Assembly (NCBI GenBank): GCA_031119195.1
Contig: JAVHYG010000014.1
Coordinates: 8,311 to 19,838 of the forward strand
DNA: 11,528 bases
From: Rickettsiella sp.
Lineage (GTDB): Bacteria; Pseudomonadota; Gammaproteobacteria; Diplorickettsiales; Diplorickettsiaceae
Reading direction: 5' to 3'
Shown: positions 1-7,541 of the stretch, in pieces
Position numbering within the stretch: position 1 is the stretch's first letter
Layout of the letters: each line of letters starts with the position of its first letter
Made by a program: the position numbers and the translations under genes
The notes under the pieces: model-generated
The model's database searches: none
What the model saw: only the letters and a program-made list of their open reading frames with translations
What the model was told of the DNA's origin: nothing

Positions 1-248
1 ATAGCTAATAAAGCAGTTGCAGCCTGTTCACCCGTTGCAAGTAATAAATCATACTCTCGAGCATCAGGCTGCTTGTTTAAGGTTTTAGCCAATGCAATAA
101 GTCGATTAGTTTCTCCTTCCATAGCAGAAACAACCACTGCCAAATCATGACCGTGTGCCCGCGTTTCGATAATTTTATTGGCAACATGTTGAATCTTATC
201 AATATTCCCAACTGAACTACCGCCAAATTTTTGTACAATTAAAGCCAT
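1..248 (-). CDS. lysC: Aspartate kinase, N-terminal part (cut by the window edge)
   Basis: Aspartate kinase phosphorylates L-aspartate with ATP, the first step towards lysine, diaminopimelate, threonine and methionine. Only the first 82 residues are visible; the gene runs off the left edge. The protein starts MALIVQKFGGSSV: KFGGSSV at residues 7-13 is the N-terminal nucleotide-binding signature of aspartate kinases. VVVSAM (38-43) followed by GETNRL, and LLLATGEQ (68-75), are also family-conserved stretches of the amino-acid-kinase fold. A methionine two residues before the conserved VQKFGG strand fixes the start. No strong Shine-Dalgarno is seen. The start lies 30 bases after the alaS stop on the same strand, so co-transcription with alaS is likely. 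Monofunctional Pseudomonas-type LysC is favoured over a kinase/homoserine dehydrogenase fusion from the N-terminal sequence, but the C-terminal part is not visible. Confidence 0.93.
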   Translation of the reverse strand, partial: MALIVQKFGGSSVGNIDKIQHVANKIIETRAHGHDLAVVVSAMEGETNRLIALAKTLNKQPDAREYDLLLATGEQAATALLA

Positions 249-278
249 TTTTATACTATCTATAAAATGTTATTCAAT

Positions 279-2900
279 TTAAGCATAGTTGCCATTTAGA
301 TGTGTCTCAAGCCATTTTTTTGCCTTTTTAAAAGCACTATCTAAACCATCTACCTTATCACCGCCAGCTTGGGCAAAATCAGCTCGTCCTCCTCCTTTTC
401 CACCAATTAATTGCGCTAGTTCATTGGCCAACTCATTAGCATTGATCTTAGGAGTAAGCTCTTTAGCCACCCCTATTAGTAGTTGTACGCGACCTTGTTC
501 GCTACTTGCCAAAATAATAACTGCCCGTTTTAACTTATTTTTAAGTTGATCGACTAAATAGCGCAGTCCAGAAACATCAACACCATTGATTTCACTCATA
601 AGTAAATGGATACCTTGTATTTCTATTGCCTGAGAAATTAATTCATCGCTCATCATACCTACGATCGATCGCTGCAACTCTTTAATTTGTCCTTGTAAAG
701 CTTTTTTCACATCTATCTCATTTTGCACTTTCTTTAGCAAATCATCTGGAGGTGTTTTAAAAAGCACTGCAAACTGCTTAATTTTTTCTTCTAAATCCGT
801 AACCCAATTTAATGCATATTGCCCCGTAACTGCTTCGATACGACGTGTCCCTGCAGCAATACCTGTTTCCTCAATAATTTTAAATAATCCAATATCACCT
901 GTGCGCGAGACATGTGTTCCGCCACAAAGCTCTTTGGAAAAATCACCCATAGTCAATACACGCACGGAATCTCCGTATTTTTCACCAAAAAAAGCAACTG
1001 CTCCAGTTTGCTTTGCTTTTTCAATCGGCATAACTTCAGTCAAAACAGAATAATTCGCACGAATTTGCTGATTTACAAGGTCTTCCACCGCTTTTAATAT
1101 TTCTGCACTTAACGGTTTGGCATGGGAAAAATCAAAACGTAAACGTTCGGGTTGTACTAAAGAACCTTTTTGCATGACATTTCCATCTAAAATTTGTCGC
1201 AAAGCGGCATGCAGTAAATGCGTTGCAGAATGATTTAAAGTAATTGCACGTCGTTTTACATCATCAACTTTTGCCGTCACTTTATCTCCTTGCCTTAATA
1301 CACCCTTTAACAATCGTCCTTTGTGCAAAACGATATCACCTTCTTTTACAGTACTCGTCACTAAAAATTTGCTGTTTTCAGCGGTAAGTTGCCCGGTATC
1401 TCCTATTTGACCGCCACTTTCTGCATAAAAAGGGGTCTTAAGTAAAATAACTTGTCCTTCATCACCCTCGGATAACTCCTCGACAAAATCATTTCCTTTA
1501 AGTAAATCAACAATTAATATGTTTTCTTGAGATAATGCTTCCACTTTATAGCCGGTAAATTCAGTCGCTGGTTTATCTCTTAATGCATGAGTTTGTGTTG
1601 CAACAAATTGACTTGCTGCTTTTGATTGCTGACGCTGCCGTTCCATTTCATATTCAAAACCCAATATATCAATCGACAAATCATATTCTCTTGCCATATC
1701 TGCCGTTAAATCGATGGGAAATCCATATGTATCATATAAACGAAAAAGTACCTTACCTGAAAGCCTTTTTTCACCCTTCAATTGAGTGATCTCTTGTTCA
1801 AATACTTTCATACCTTGTGTCAAGGTACGAGCAAATTGTTCCTCTTCATGGCGTATTATTTTTTCAATAAACTTTTGTTTTTTAGCTAATTCGGGATAGG
1901 CTTGGCACATTTCTTTAGCGAGTGGTTTGACCAAGGTATAAAAGAACGGTCTATCCAATCCCACTTTATGGCCATGTCGAATAGCACGTCGCATAATCCG
2001 GCGTAAAACATAAGACCGTCCTTCATTGCCCGGCAATATCCCATCAGAAATTAAAAAAGCACAAGAACGAATATGATCAGCAATCACACGTAAAGAGGTA
2101 TTCGCAAAATCATTTATGCCTGACTTTTTAGCTACCACTCTTATTAGTGGTTGAAATAAATCCGTATCATAATTATTGGCAACGCCTTGCATCACTGCGG
2201 CTAAGCGTTCTAAACCCATTCCTGTATCTACAGAAGGTTTTGGTAACGGATTTAGCTTCCCATCGGCAGCACGTTGGTACTGCATAAAAACCAAATTCCA
2301 GATCTCGACATAACGATCACCCTCTGCCGTAGGGCTACCTGGAGGACCACCGGAAACATGAGGTCCATGGTCATAAAAAATCTCAGAGCAAGGACCACAA
2401 GGACCCGTATCACCCATAGTCCAAAAATTATCACTCTCTCCACAACGAGAAAAACGAGTAGAATCAACCTTAATCTCCTCTAACCAAATCCTAGCTGCTT
2501 CATCATCTTTCTCAAAAACCGTAATCCACAATTTTTCCGGAGGAAGTTTTAAATCCTCTGTCAAAAATTTCCAGCTATATTGAATGGCTTTGCGTTTAAA
2601 ATAATCCCCAAAGCTAAAGTTTCCCAACATCTCAAAAAAAGTATGATGTCTGGCGGTATACCCCACATTTTCAAGATCATTATGTTGACCGCCTGCCCTC
2701 ATACAACGTTGGATACTAACTGCTCGCGAATAGGGCCGCTTTTCAAGACCTAAAAAAACATCCTTAAAAGGTACCATCCCTGCATTAGTAAACAATAGGC
2801 TGGGATCATGCGCTGGAATAAGAGAAGCAGAAGGAATAATCGTATGGCTTTGTTTTGCAAAATAACTGAGAAAGAGTTCGCGCAGCGCATTGCTATTCAT
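279..2900 (-). CDS. alaS: Alanyl-tRNA synthetase
   Basis: This cytoplasmic class II synthetase charges tRNA-Ala and hydrolyses mischarged Ser/Gly-tRNA-Ala. The chosen start gives 873 residues, the usual bacterial length (E. coli about 876). Visible features in order: the class II aminoacylation core with RAGGQHNDLENVG (about 68-80) and VDTGMGLERL (224-233); the editing domain with zinc-binding HSATH (557-561) and CGGTH (659-663), both intact; and the C-Ala domain with its glycine-rich GGKGGGR...AQAGG motif (833-847). Thirteen more in-frame codons exist upstream from a TTG at 2939. They overlap the -10 of the promoter at 2927-2955, so transcripts from it cannot encode them. The ATG at 2900 is preceded by AAAGAG and begins the conserved NSNALRELFLSYF. 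lysC follows after 30 bases, matching the gammaproteobacterial alaS-lysC(-csrA) order. Nothing is broken or missing. Confidence 0.98.
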   Translation of the reverse strand: MNSNALRELFLSYFAKQSHTIIPSASLIPAHDPSLLFTNAGMVPFKDVFLGLEKRPYSRAVSIQRCMRAGGQHNDLENVGYTARHHTFFEMLGNFSFGDYFKRKAIQYSWKFLTEDLKLPPEKLWITVFEKDDEAARIWLEEIKVDSTRFSRCGESDNFWTMGDTGPCGPCSEIFYDHGPHVSGGPPGSPTAEGDRYVEIWNLVFMQYQRAADGKLNPLPKPSVDTGMGLERLAAVMQGVANNYDTDLFQPLIRVVAKKSGINDFANTSLRVIADHIRSCAFLISDGILPGNEGRSYVLRRIMRRAIRHGHKVGLDRPFFYTLVKPLAKEMCQAYPELAKKQKFIEKIIRHEEEQFARTLTQGMKVFEQEITQLKGEKRLSGKVLFRLYDTYGFPIDLTADMAREYDLSIDILGFEYEMERQRQQSKAASQFVATQTHALRDKPATEFTGYKVEALSQENILIVDLLKGNDFVEELSEGDEGQVILLKTPFYAESGGQIGDTGQLTAENSKFLVTSTVKEGDIVLHKGRLLKGVLRQGDKVTAKVDDVKRRAITLNHSATHLLHAALRQILDGNVMQKGSLVQPERLRFDFSHAKPLSAEILKAVEDLVNQQIRANYSVLTEVMPIEKAKQTGAVAFFGEKYGDSVRVLTMGDFSKELCGGTHVSRTGDIGLFKIIEETGIAAGTRRIEAVTGQYALNWVTDLEEKIKQFAVLFKTPPDDLLKKVQNEIDVKKALQGQIKELQRSIVGMMSDELISQAIEIQGIHLLMSEINGVDVSGLRYLVDQLKNKLKRAVIILASSEQGRVQLLIGVAKELTPKINANELANELAQLIGGKGGGRADFAQAGGDKVDGLDSAFKKAKKWLETHLNGNYA

Positions 2901-2926
2901 ATCGGGCTCTTTAAAACAAAAGCCAG

Positions 2927-2955
2927 AGTATCGCGGCAAGTGATTTTCCTGTCAA
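2927..2955 (-). promoter_or_regulatory. Sigma-70 promoter of alaS
   Basis: Read on the minus strand, a perfect TTGACA -35 (2950-2955) is separated by exactly 17 bases from a GATACT -10 (2927-2932). Initiation would fall near 2919-2921, leaving a leader of about 20 bases before the ATG at 2900. It probably drives alaS and lysC together. This is inferred from consensus matches only. Confidence 0.7.
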
Positions 2956-2965
2956 TAAATATAAG

Positions 2966-2999
2966 CGGGGGAACCCTTCCTTAAAAAGGGGAAATCCCG
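2966..2999. repeat. Nested palindrome between the divergent alaS and gyrB promoters
   Basis: An outer CGGG/CCCG pairing (2966-2969 with 2996-2999) encloses an inner CCCTT/AAGGG pairing (2974-2978 with 2986-2990), separated by short internal loops and closed by a 7-base loop. It is a G+C-rich island in AT-rich DNA. It lies upstream of both predicted promoters, so it should not be in either transcript. A protein-binding site is therefore more likely than an RNA structure, but this is inference. Confidence 0.35.
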
Positions 3000-3049
3000 T
3001 TCAAAACCACTCTGTATCAGACTAAAAACAATCAAATAAGGTAATTTTA

Positions 3050-3058
3050 TGGTATAAT
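3050..3058 (+). promoter_or_regulatory. Extended -10 promoter of gyrB
   Basis: TGGTATAAT is an extended -10 element (TGn plus a consensus TATAAT at 3053-3058). No good -35 is seen 16-18 bases upstream, which extended -10 promoters can tolerate. Initiation would fall near 3064-3066. That is about 17 bases before the ATG at 3082 and about 155 bases before the ATG at 3220. Confidence 0.6.
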
Positions 3059-3081
3059 TTTTCAATTTTAACGTGCCGCAT

Positions 3082-5637
3082 ATGTCGATTAAAAATCAGA
3101 TTTTCGGGGAAAATACCTTGTCTATTACAGAATTTGAAACTGTTCCTACAGTTAAAAATCCACTCGAACCTAGGTTAGATTCTACTTCGGAGAATTTAAG
3201 CCTAAATGGTAAATCTAGCATGCAAAAACCTAATTATGACTCTTCAAGTATCAAAGTGCTAAAAGGGCTTGATGCTGTGCGGAAGCGGCCTGGAATGTAT
3301 ATCGGCGATACCGATGATGGTACAGGCCTGCATCATATGGTTTTTGAAGTAGTCGATAATTCTATCGATGAATCCTTAGCTGGCTACTGCACTCAAATCA
3401 ACGTTATTCTTCATAGTGATAATTCAGTAACAGTCAAAGATAACGGGCGCGGTATTCCCGTCGATCTCCATGAAGAAGGTCGTTCTGCTGCGGAAGTAAT
3501 TATGACAGTATTACATGCCGGCGGTAAATTCGACAATAACTCTTATAAAGTATCTGGAGGCTTGCATGGTGTGGGCCTTTCTGTCGTTAATGCACTATCA
3601 GAAAAATTAAAACTTATTATCCGACTCAATAATAAAGTCTATGAACAGACTTACTTATTAGGTGAGCCTGTAGCACCACTTGCCATTACCGGTGAAACCC
3701 AAGAAAGAGGTACTGAAATCCGCTTTTGGCCTAGTAAAGCCATTTTTCAACACAATAATGAATTTCATTACGACATACTGCTCAAGCGTTTACGTGAGTT
3801 ATCATTCCTGAATTCTGGCGTTGGCATCAACATAAACGATGAACGCAGCAACGAGGAAACACAGCTTAAATATATCGGCGGAATCAAAGCATTTGTTGAA
3901 TATCTCAATCAAAATAAAACACTTGTTCATAAACAGCCTTTTTATTTTACCGCCGAACGTGATGAGATAACCGTAGAAGTCGCTTTGCAGTGGAACGTCA
4001 GCTTTCAAGAAAATATTTTGTGCTTTACCAATAATATATCCCAACGTGATGGCGGAACCCATCTCGCTGGTTTTCGTAGCGCATTAACGCGCACAATGAA
4101 TACCTACATTGACCGCGAAACCAATGGTAAAAAATTAAAAATTGCTACAACGGGTGATGATATCCGCGAAGGACTTACAGCCGTATTATCCGTTAAAGTA
4201 CCTGATCCTAAATTTTCTTCGCAAACCAAAGACAAATTAGTATCTTCTGAAGTAAAGGGCGTGGTCGAGGCTTTAGTATCTGAAAAACTCGAGGAGTTTC
4301 TATTAGAAACTCCACAAGATGCAAAAGAAATAGTGATGAAAATTATCGAGGCGGCACGTGCGCGTGAAGCAGCGCGTAAAGCACGAGAGATGACTCGTCG
4401 AAAAACAGCTTTAGATATTGCTGATTTACCGGGAAAACTAGCTGATTGTCAAGAAACCGATCCAGCATTGTGCGAATTATTCATCGTCGAAGGAGATTCA
4501 GCAGGTGGATCCGCTAAACAAGGTCGAAACCGTCGCTATCAAGCAATTTTGCCACTTACTGGTAAAATTCTCAACGTAGAAAAAGCACGCTTTGATAAAA
4601 TGTTATCTTCAGAAGCAATAGGAGCTTTAATAACTGCACTTGGATGTGGTATTGGTAAAGAAGAATACAAATCCGATAAATTGCGTTACCACCGCATTAT
4701 CATCATGACAGACGCTGACGTCGATGGTTCACACATACGTACCTTATTGTTAACACTTTTTTATCGGCAAATGCCGGAATTACTTCAATATGGAAATATT
4801 TATATTGCTCAACCCCCCCTCTATAAAATTAAGAAAGGTAAACAAGAGCAGTATCTAAAAGATGATGATGCTCTGCAAAGTTACCTCATTCAAACAGCCT
4901 TACAAGGTGCGGCTTTATATCCACAAACAAATGGCTTACCGATTCAGGGCATTAGTTTAGAAAAACTAGTCATGGATTATCGTAAAACACAAGCAGTTGT
5001 GCAACATTTATCACGACGTTACCCTATTGAGGCCATACAAACGTTGCTTGATCTTCCACCCTTATCGACAGAAAAACTTAAGGACTCAGTTAGCATGCAT
5101 AATTGGACTAAACAATGGGAAAATTTATTACAACAAACAACTAATAATGAAGCGATTCAATATGAAATTACATTGTATGAAAACACAGAGCGACATGTTT
5201 TTTTACCTTTCATTAAAGCTAATTCCCACGGTGCTGAAACAAACTATAAGTTTTCCTATGAATTTTTCGATACCTCAGAATATGAATACCTATTTAAAAT
5301 GGCCGAGCAATTGAATGGTTTGATTGAACACGAAGCGGCTGTACAACGAGGAGAAAAAAAAGAATGGGTTAAAAACTTCAAAGAAGCTTATGAATGGCTA
5401 CTTGCTGAAGCAAGACGAGGACAAACAATACAACGTTATAAAGGTTTAGGAGAAATGAATCCTGATCAGTTATGGGAAACTACAATGGATCCCAATAGCC
5501 GGCGATTATTACGTGTAACTATTGAAGATGCAATTGCAGCAGATCAAATCTTTACGACGTTGATGGGCGATCAAGTTGAACCGCGACGTGACTTTATTCA
5601 GAAAAATGCGATAGATGCAAATAATTTAGATATTTAA
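3082..5637 (+). CDS. gyrB: DNA gyrase subunit B
   Basis: GyrB is the ATPase subunit of DNA gyrase; with GyrA it introduces negative supercoils. Counted from an internal ATG at 3220 the protein has 805 residues (E. coli 804). Key residues then fall at E. coli positions: EGDSAGG at 424-430 and DADVDG at 498-503 in the Toprim domain (catalytic Glu424, Asp498, Asp500). The GHKL ATPase domain shows VVDNSIDE and DNGRGIP, and the transducer domain shows SQTKDKL. The gammaproteobacterial insertion lies between the Toprim halves, and the C-terminus QRYKGLGEMNPDQLW is intact. Upstream of 3220 the frame stays open to ATG 3082 (and GTG 3073), adding 46 (or 49) residues absent from E. coli. I give 3082 because it lies just downstream of the promoter and the codons look normal; 3220 is the family start. 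None of these starts has a good Shine-Dalgarno. Thr replaces E. coli Lys447. Function is certain; the start is not. Confidence 0.95.
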   Translation: MSIKNQIFGENTLSITEFETVPTVKNPLEPRLDSTSENLSLNGKSSMQKPNYDSSSIKVLKGLDAVRKRPGMYIGDTDDGTGLHHMVFEVVDNSIDESLAGYCTQINVILHSDNSVTVKDNGRGIPVDLHEEGRSAAEVIMTVLHAGGKFDNNSYKVSGGLHGVGLSVVNALSEKLKLIIRLNNKVYEQTYLLGEPVAPLAITGETQERGTEIRFWPSKAIFQHNNEFHYDILLKRLRELSFLNSGVGININDERSNEETQLKYIGGIKAFVEYLNQNKTLVHKQPFYFTAERDEITVEVALQWNVSFQENILCFTNNISQRDGGTHLAGFRSALTRTMNTYIDRETNGKKLKIATTGDDIREGLTAVLSVKVPDPKFSSQTKDKLVSSEVKGVVEALVSEKLEEFLLETPQDAKEIVMKIIEAARAREAARKAREMTRRKTALDIADLPGKLADCQETDPALCELFIVEGDSAGGSAKQGRNRRYQAILPLTGKILNVEKARFDKMLSSEAIGALITALGCGIGKEEYKSDKLRYHRIIIMTDADVDGSHIRTLLLTLFYRQMPELLQYGNIYIAQPPLYKIKKGKQEQYLKDDDALQSYLIQTALQGAALYPQTNGLPIQGISLEKLVMDYRKTQAVVQHLSRRYPIEAIQTLLDLPPLSTEKLKDSVSMHNWTKQWENLLQQTTNNEAIQYEITLYENTERHVFLPFIKANSHGAETNYKFSYEFFDTSEYEYLFKMAEQLNGLIEHEAAVQRGEKKEWVKNFKEAYEWLLAEARRGQTIQRYKGLGEMNPDQLWETTMDPNSRRLLRVTIEDAIAADQIFTTLMGDQVEPRRDFIQKNAIDANNLDI

Positions 5638-5641
5638 ATAG

Positions 5642-5792
5642 CTTAGCGCATGTTGACAATTATGCTAGGATGGGAGAAAAAGAGTTGTTTTTTTTGAGTG
5701 TCGTAACAAAGCATATTTAGCGTATGTAAGTAACGAAACGCAGAGAAATAACTCTTTTAGCCAACATCTTACAATTGTCAACACGCCCTAAG
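5642..5792. repeat. MITE-like imperfect palindrome with 20-bp inverted ends
   Basis: Left end 5642-5661 (CTTAGCGCATGTTGACAATT) and the reverse complement of right end 5773-5792 agree at 18 of 20 bases, including an unbroken GTTGACAATT. Further in, AAAAGAGTT near 5678-5687 is matched by AACTCTTTT near 5750-5758, and the arms keep drifting similarity towards the centre (TCGTAAC against GTAACGA). The whole 151 bp is thus one long imperfect inverted repeat with no reading frame of its own. It starts 5 bases after the gyrB stop and ends 7 bases before the next start codon, so its right edge abuts that gene's AAGGAA ribosome site. No convincing target-site duplication is visible. It may be a decayed non-autonomous transposable element, or a large hairpin ending the gyrB transcript. 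No second copy was seen in this window. Confidence 0.55.
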
Positions 5793-5799
5793 GAAAGTA

Positions 5800-6591
5800 A
5801 TGAACTTAGAACTTAATAACAAAACCGTTTTAATCGCTGGAGCAAGTCAAGGAATTGGATATGCAACCGCTTTAGCCTTTGCCCGGGAAGGTGCACGCAT
5901 TGCGATTTGTTCTCGCGATAAAAATAAAATTGAACATGCTGCAGAAAAAATTCTTCAAGAAACAAAAGCTGAAGTTTCAGCAAACGCTGTTGATCTGACT
6001 CAAGCCGAAGATATTCTAAGCTGGGTCAAATCTGTTATAAAACAGTTTGAAAAAATAGACATTTGTATTACAAACGTAGGTGGACCGCCTAAAGGTTCTT
6101 TTATTGATCTAGACGATACACAATGGCAAGCGGCATTTGATCTAACATTGATGAGTGCAGCACGCTTATCACGTGCTGTTATTCCCAGCATGAAACTGCA
6201 AAAATGGGGACGCATTATTCATCTTTGCTCTTCAGCAGTGCGTAATCCCATTCCAAAATTAGGTTTATCCAATGCTATACGATCTGCTGTTGTCGCTTTA
6301 TCTAAGACACAAGCTGATGAATTGGCTAAATATAACATTCTTGTCAATAGTATATTAACGGGCTGGACACATACGGAACAAACAAACCAACTTTTAGAAA
6401 ACATTGCAAAAAGTGAGCAACTAAATTTAGAAGAAGTCATTGCAAAAAGACAATCCGCTATTCCATTAGGTCGAATGGGAAAACCTGAAGAAATTGCTTT
6501 ACCTATTGTATTCCTTAGTTCCGCTGCTGCTAATTTTATTACAGGTTCTACTATCACTGTTGATGGTGGAGAAAGCCGGTTTCCTTTTTAA
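5800..6591 (+). CDS. SDR-family oxidoreductase (BKR-like, non-canonical active site)
   Basis: This 263-residue Rossmann-fold short-chain dehydrogenase/reductase resembles 3-oxoacyl-ACP reductases, but its substrate is unknown. The cofactor glycine motif GASQGIG is at 14-20, Asp65 is in the adenine-pocket VDLT strand, and NVGGPP (92-97) replaces the usual NNAG. Ser144 is in the catalytic-serine strand. Thirteen residues on, where classical SDRs have Tyr, there is Ser157, and the Lys four residues later is Arg161 (LSNAIR instead of YxxxK). The NxGGPP plus LSNxxR pattern matches, to my recollection, a BKR-like SDR subgroup whose tetrad is naturally imperfect, so this need not be a broken gene. 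The C-terminal ITGSTITVDGG is typical of SDRs. AAGGAA sits just before the ATG. The LD-carboxypeptidase gene follows after 10 bases, probably in one operon. FabG itself is unlikely. Confidence 0.85.
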   Translation: MNLELNNKTVLIAGASQGIGYATALAFAREGARIAICSRDKNKIEHAAEKILQETKAEVSANAVDLTQAEDILSWVKSVIKQFEKIDICITNVGGPPKGSFIDLDDTQWQAAFDLTLMSAARLSRAVIPSMKLQKWGRIIHLCSSAVRNPIPKLGLSNAIRSAVVALSKTQADELAKYNILVNSILTGWTHTEQTNQLLENIAKSEQLNLEEVIAKRQSAIPLGRMGKPEEIALPIVFLSSAAANFITGSTITVDGGESRFPF

Positions 6592-6601
6592 TAGATAAAT
6601 C

Positions 6602-7537
6602 ATGGAAAATTTATCCTATAAAGCTTGGCAACCTTTAACTAAAGGAGCATCTATCGATATCATCGCACCTGCTGGAGGCTGCGAATGGAATACACTTGAT
6701 CAAGTAAAAACCTTACTTAAAAATTGGGGATTGAAACCTCGTATTTCATCAAACCTGTTTGGCGATGATCTGCTTTGCGCAAATACCGATGAAGAACGTT
6801 TTGCACAATTAAAAAAAGCATTATTTAATTCAGAATCGCGTGCTATTTGGTGTTTACGAGGCGGTTATGGCTGTACCCGTTTAATTCCAGAATTACTTAA
6901 ACTAAAGGCACCAGAAGCCAATAAATTATTTATTGGCTTTAGTGATATAACAGCACTTCACTTATTTCTTCAACAAAAGTGGTATTGGCAAACATTACAT
7001 GGGCCTTCTGCAAATCAAGTAGCATACGAAAGCATAGATTCGGCATGTACTAATGAGTTAAAAAAAATAATTTTTGGTGAATTAAAACAATTGACGTTTT
7101 CATTGCTTCCTCTCAACAAAATAACTAACTTTTCCACACTTATTGCACCAATAACCGGTGGAACACTTACACTCATACAAACAAGCTTGGGAACACCTTG
7201 GCAAATCGATGCAAAAAATAAAATTTTATTTTTCGAGGAAGTCAATGAACCGGCCTATCGCATTGATCGAATGCTACAACACTTGCAACAATCAGGCCTT
7301 TTTCAGCAAGTTAAAGCCATTTTATTTGGAGATTTTACTTTTACTGCTAAATCATCATCACATGCGCCAGATCATTTGATTCAATTCATATTAAAAAGAT
7401 TTGCAAAAGCTCAACCATTTCCAGTACTAAATATTCCCGGCATTGGACATGGAAAAACAAACCGTAGCCTACCTTTAGGTACCAAAGCAGACATAGACTT
7501 AAACAAAAACCAATTAACGATTAAAATAACAGGTTAA
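6602..7537 (+). CDS. ldcA: LD-carboxypeptidase (murein tetrapeptidase, peptidase family S66)
   Basis: The enzyme removes the terminal D-alanine from murein tetrapeptides in the cytoplasm so that the tripeptide can be reused in peptidoglycan recycling. The 311 residues match the family length. The S66 catalytic triad is visible: Ser114 in GFSDITAL (nucleophile elbow), Glu212 in FFEEVNEPAYRIDRML, and His283 in GIGHGK, close to Ser115/Glu217/His285 of the Pseudomonas enzyme. The N-terminal IIAPAG and the LRGGYG stretch (86-90) are also family-conserved. No signal peptide is seen, consistent with a cytosolic enzyme. The gene sits between the SDR gene (10 bases upstream) and yggT (4 bases downstream), all on the same strand, so an operon is likely. 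The ribosome-binding site is weak (GATAAATC before the ATG), suggesting some translational coupling. The symbol rests on family membership. Confidence 0.92.
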   Translation: MENLSYKAWQPLTKGASIDIIAPAGGCEWNTLDQVKTLLKNWGLKPRISSNLFGDDLLCANTDEERFAQLKKALFNSESRAIWCLRGGYGCTRLIPELLKLKAPEANKLFIGFSDITALHLFLQQKWYWQTLHGPSANQVAYESIDSACTNELKKIIFGELKQLTFSLLPLNKITNFSTLIAPITGGTLTLIQTSLGTPWQIDAKNKILFFEEVNEPAYRIDRMLQHLQQSGLFQQVKAILFGDFTFTAKSSSHAPDHLIQFILKRFAKAQPFPVLNIPGIGHGKTNRSLPLGTKADIDLNKNQLTIKITG

Positions 7538-7541
7538 TATT

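Noticed and set aside
289..549. Plus-strand open frame of 86 codons opposite alaS
   Set aside because: It lies wholly inside alaS on the other strand, has no family resemblance and no ribosome site; it is a shadow of the real gene. The same applies to the other antisense frames in alaS, gyrB, SDR, ldcA and the aconitase gene.
2901..2939. Upstream TTG start adding 13 residues to AlaRS
   Set aside because: It overlaps the -10 element of the alaS promoter, and the conserved protein begins at the ATG at 2900.
4997..5314. 105-codon frame inside gyrB
   Set aside because: It overlaps the conserved GyrB frame in the insertion region, shows no recognisable domain and has no independent signals.
5653..5666. 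TTGACA followed by TATGCT in the palindrome as a promoter for the SDR gene
   Set aside because: The two hexamers are only a few bases apart, and no acceptable -10 lies 16-18 bases downstream.
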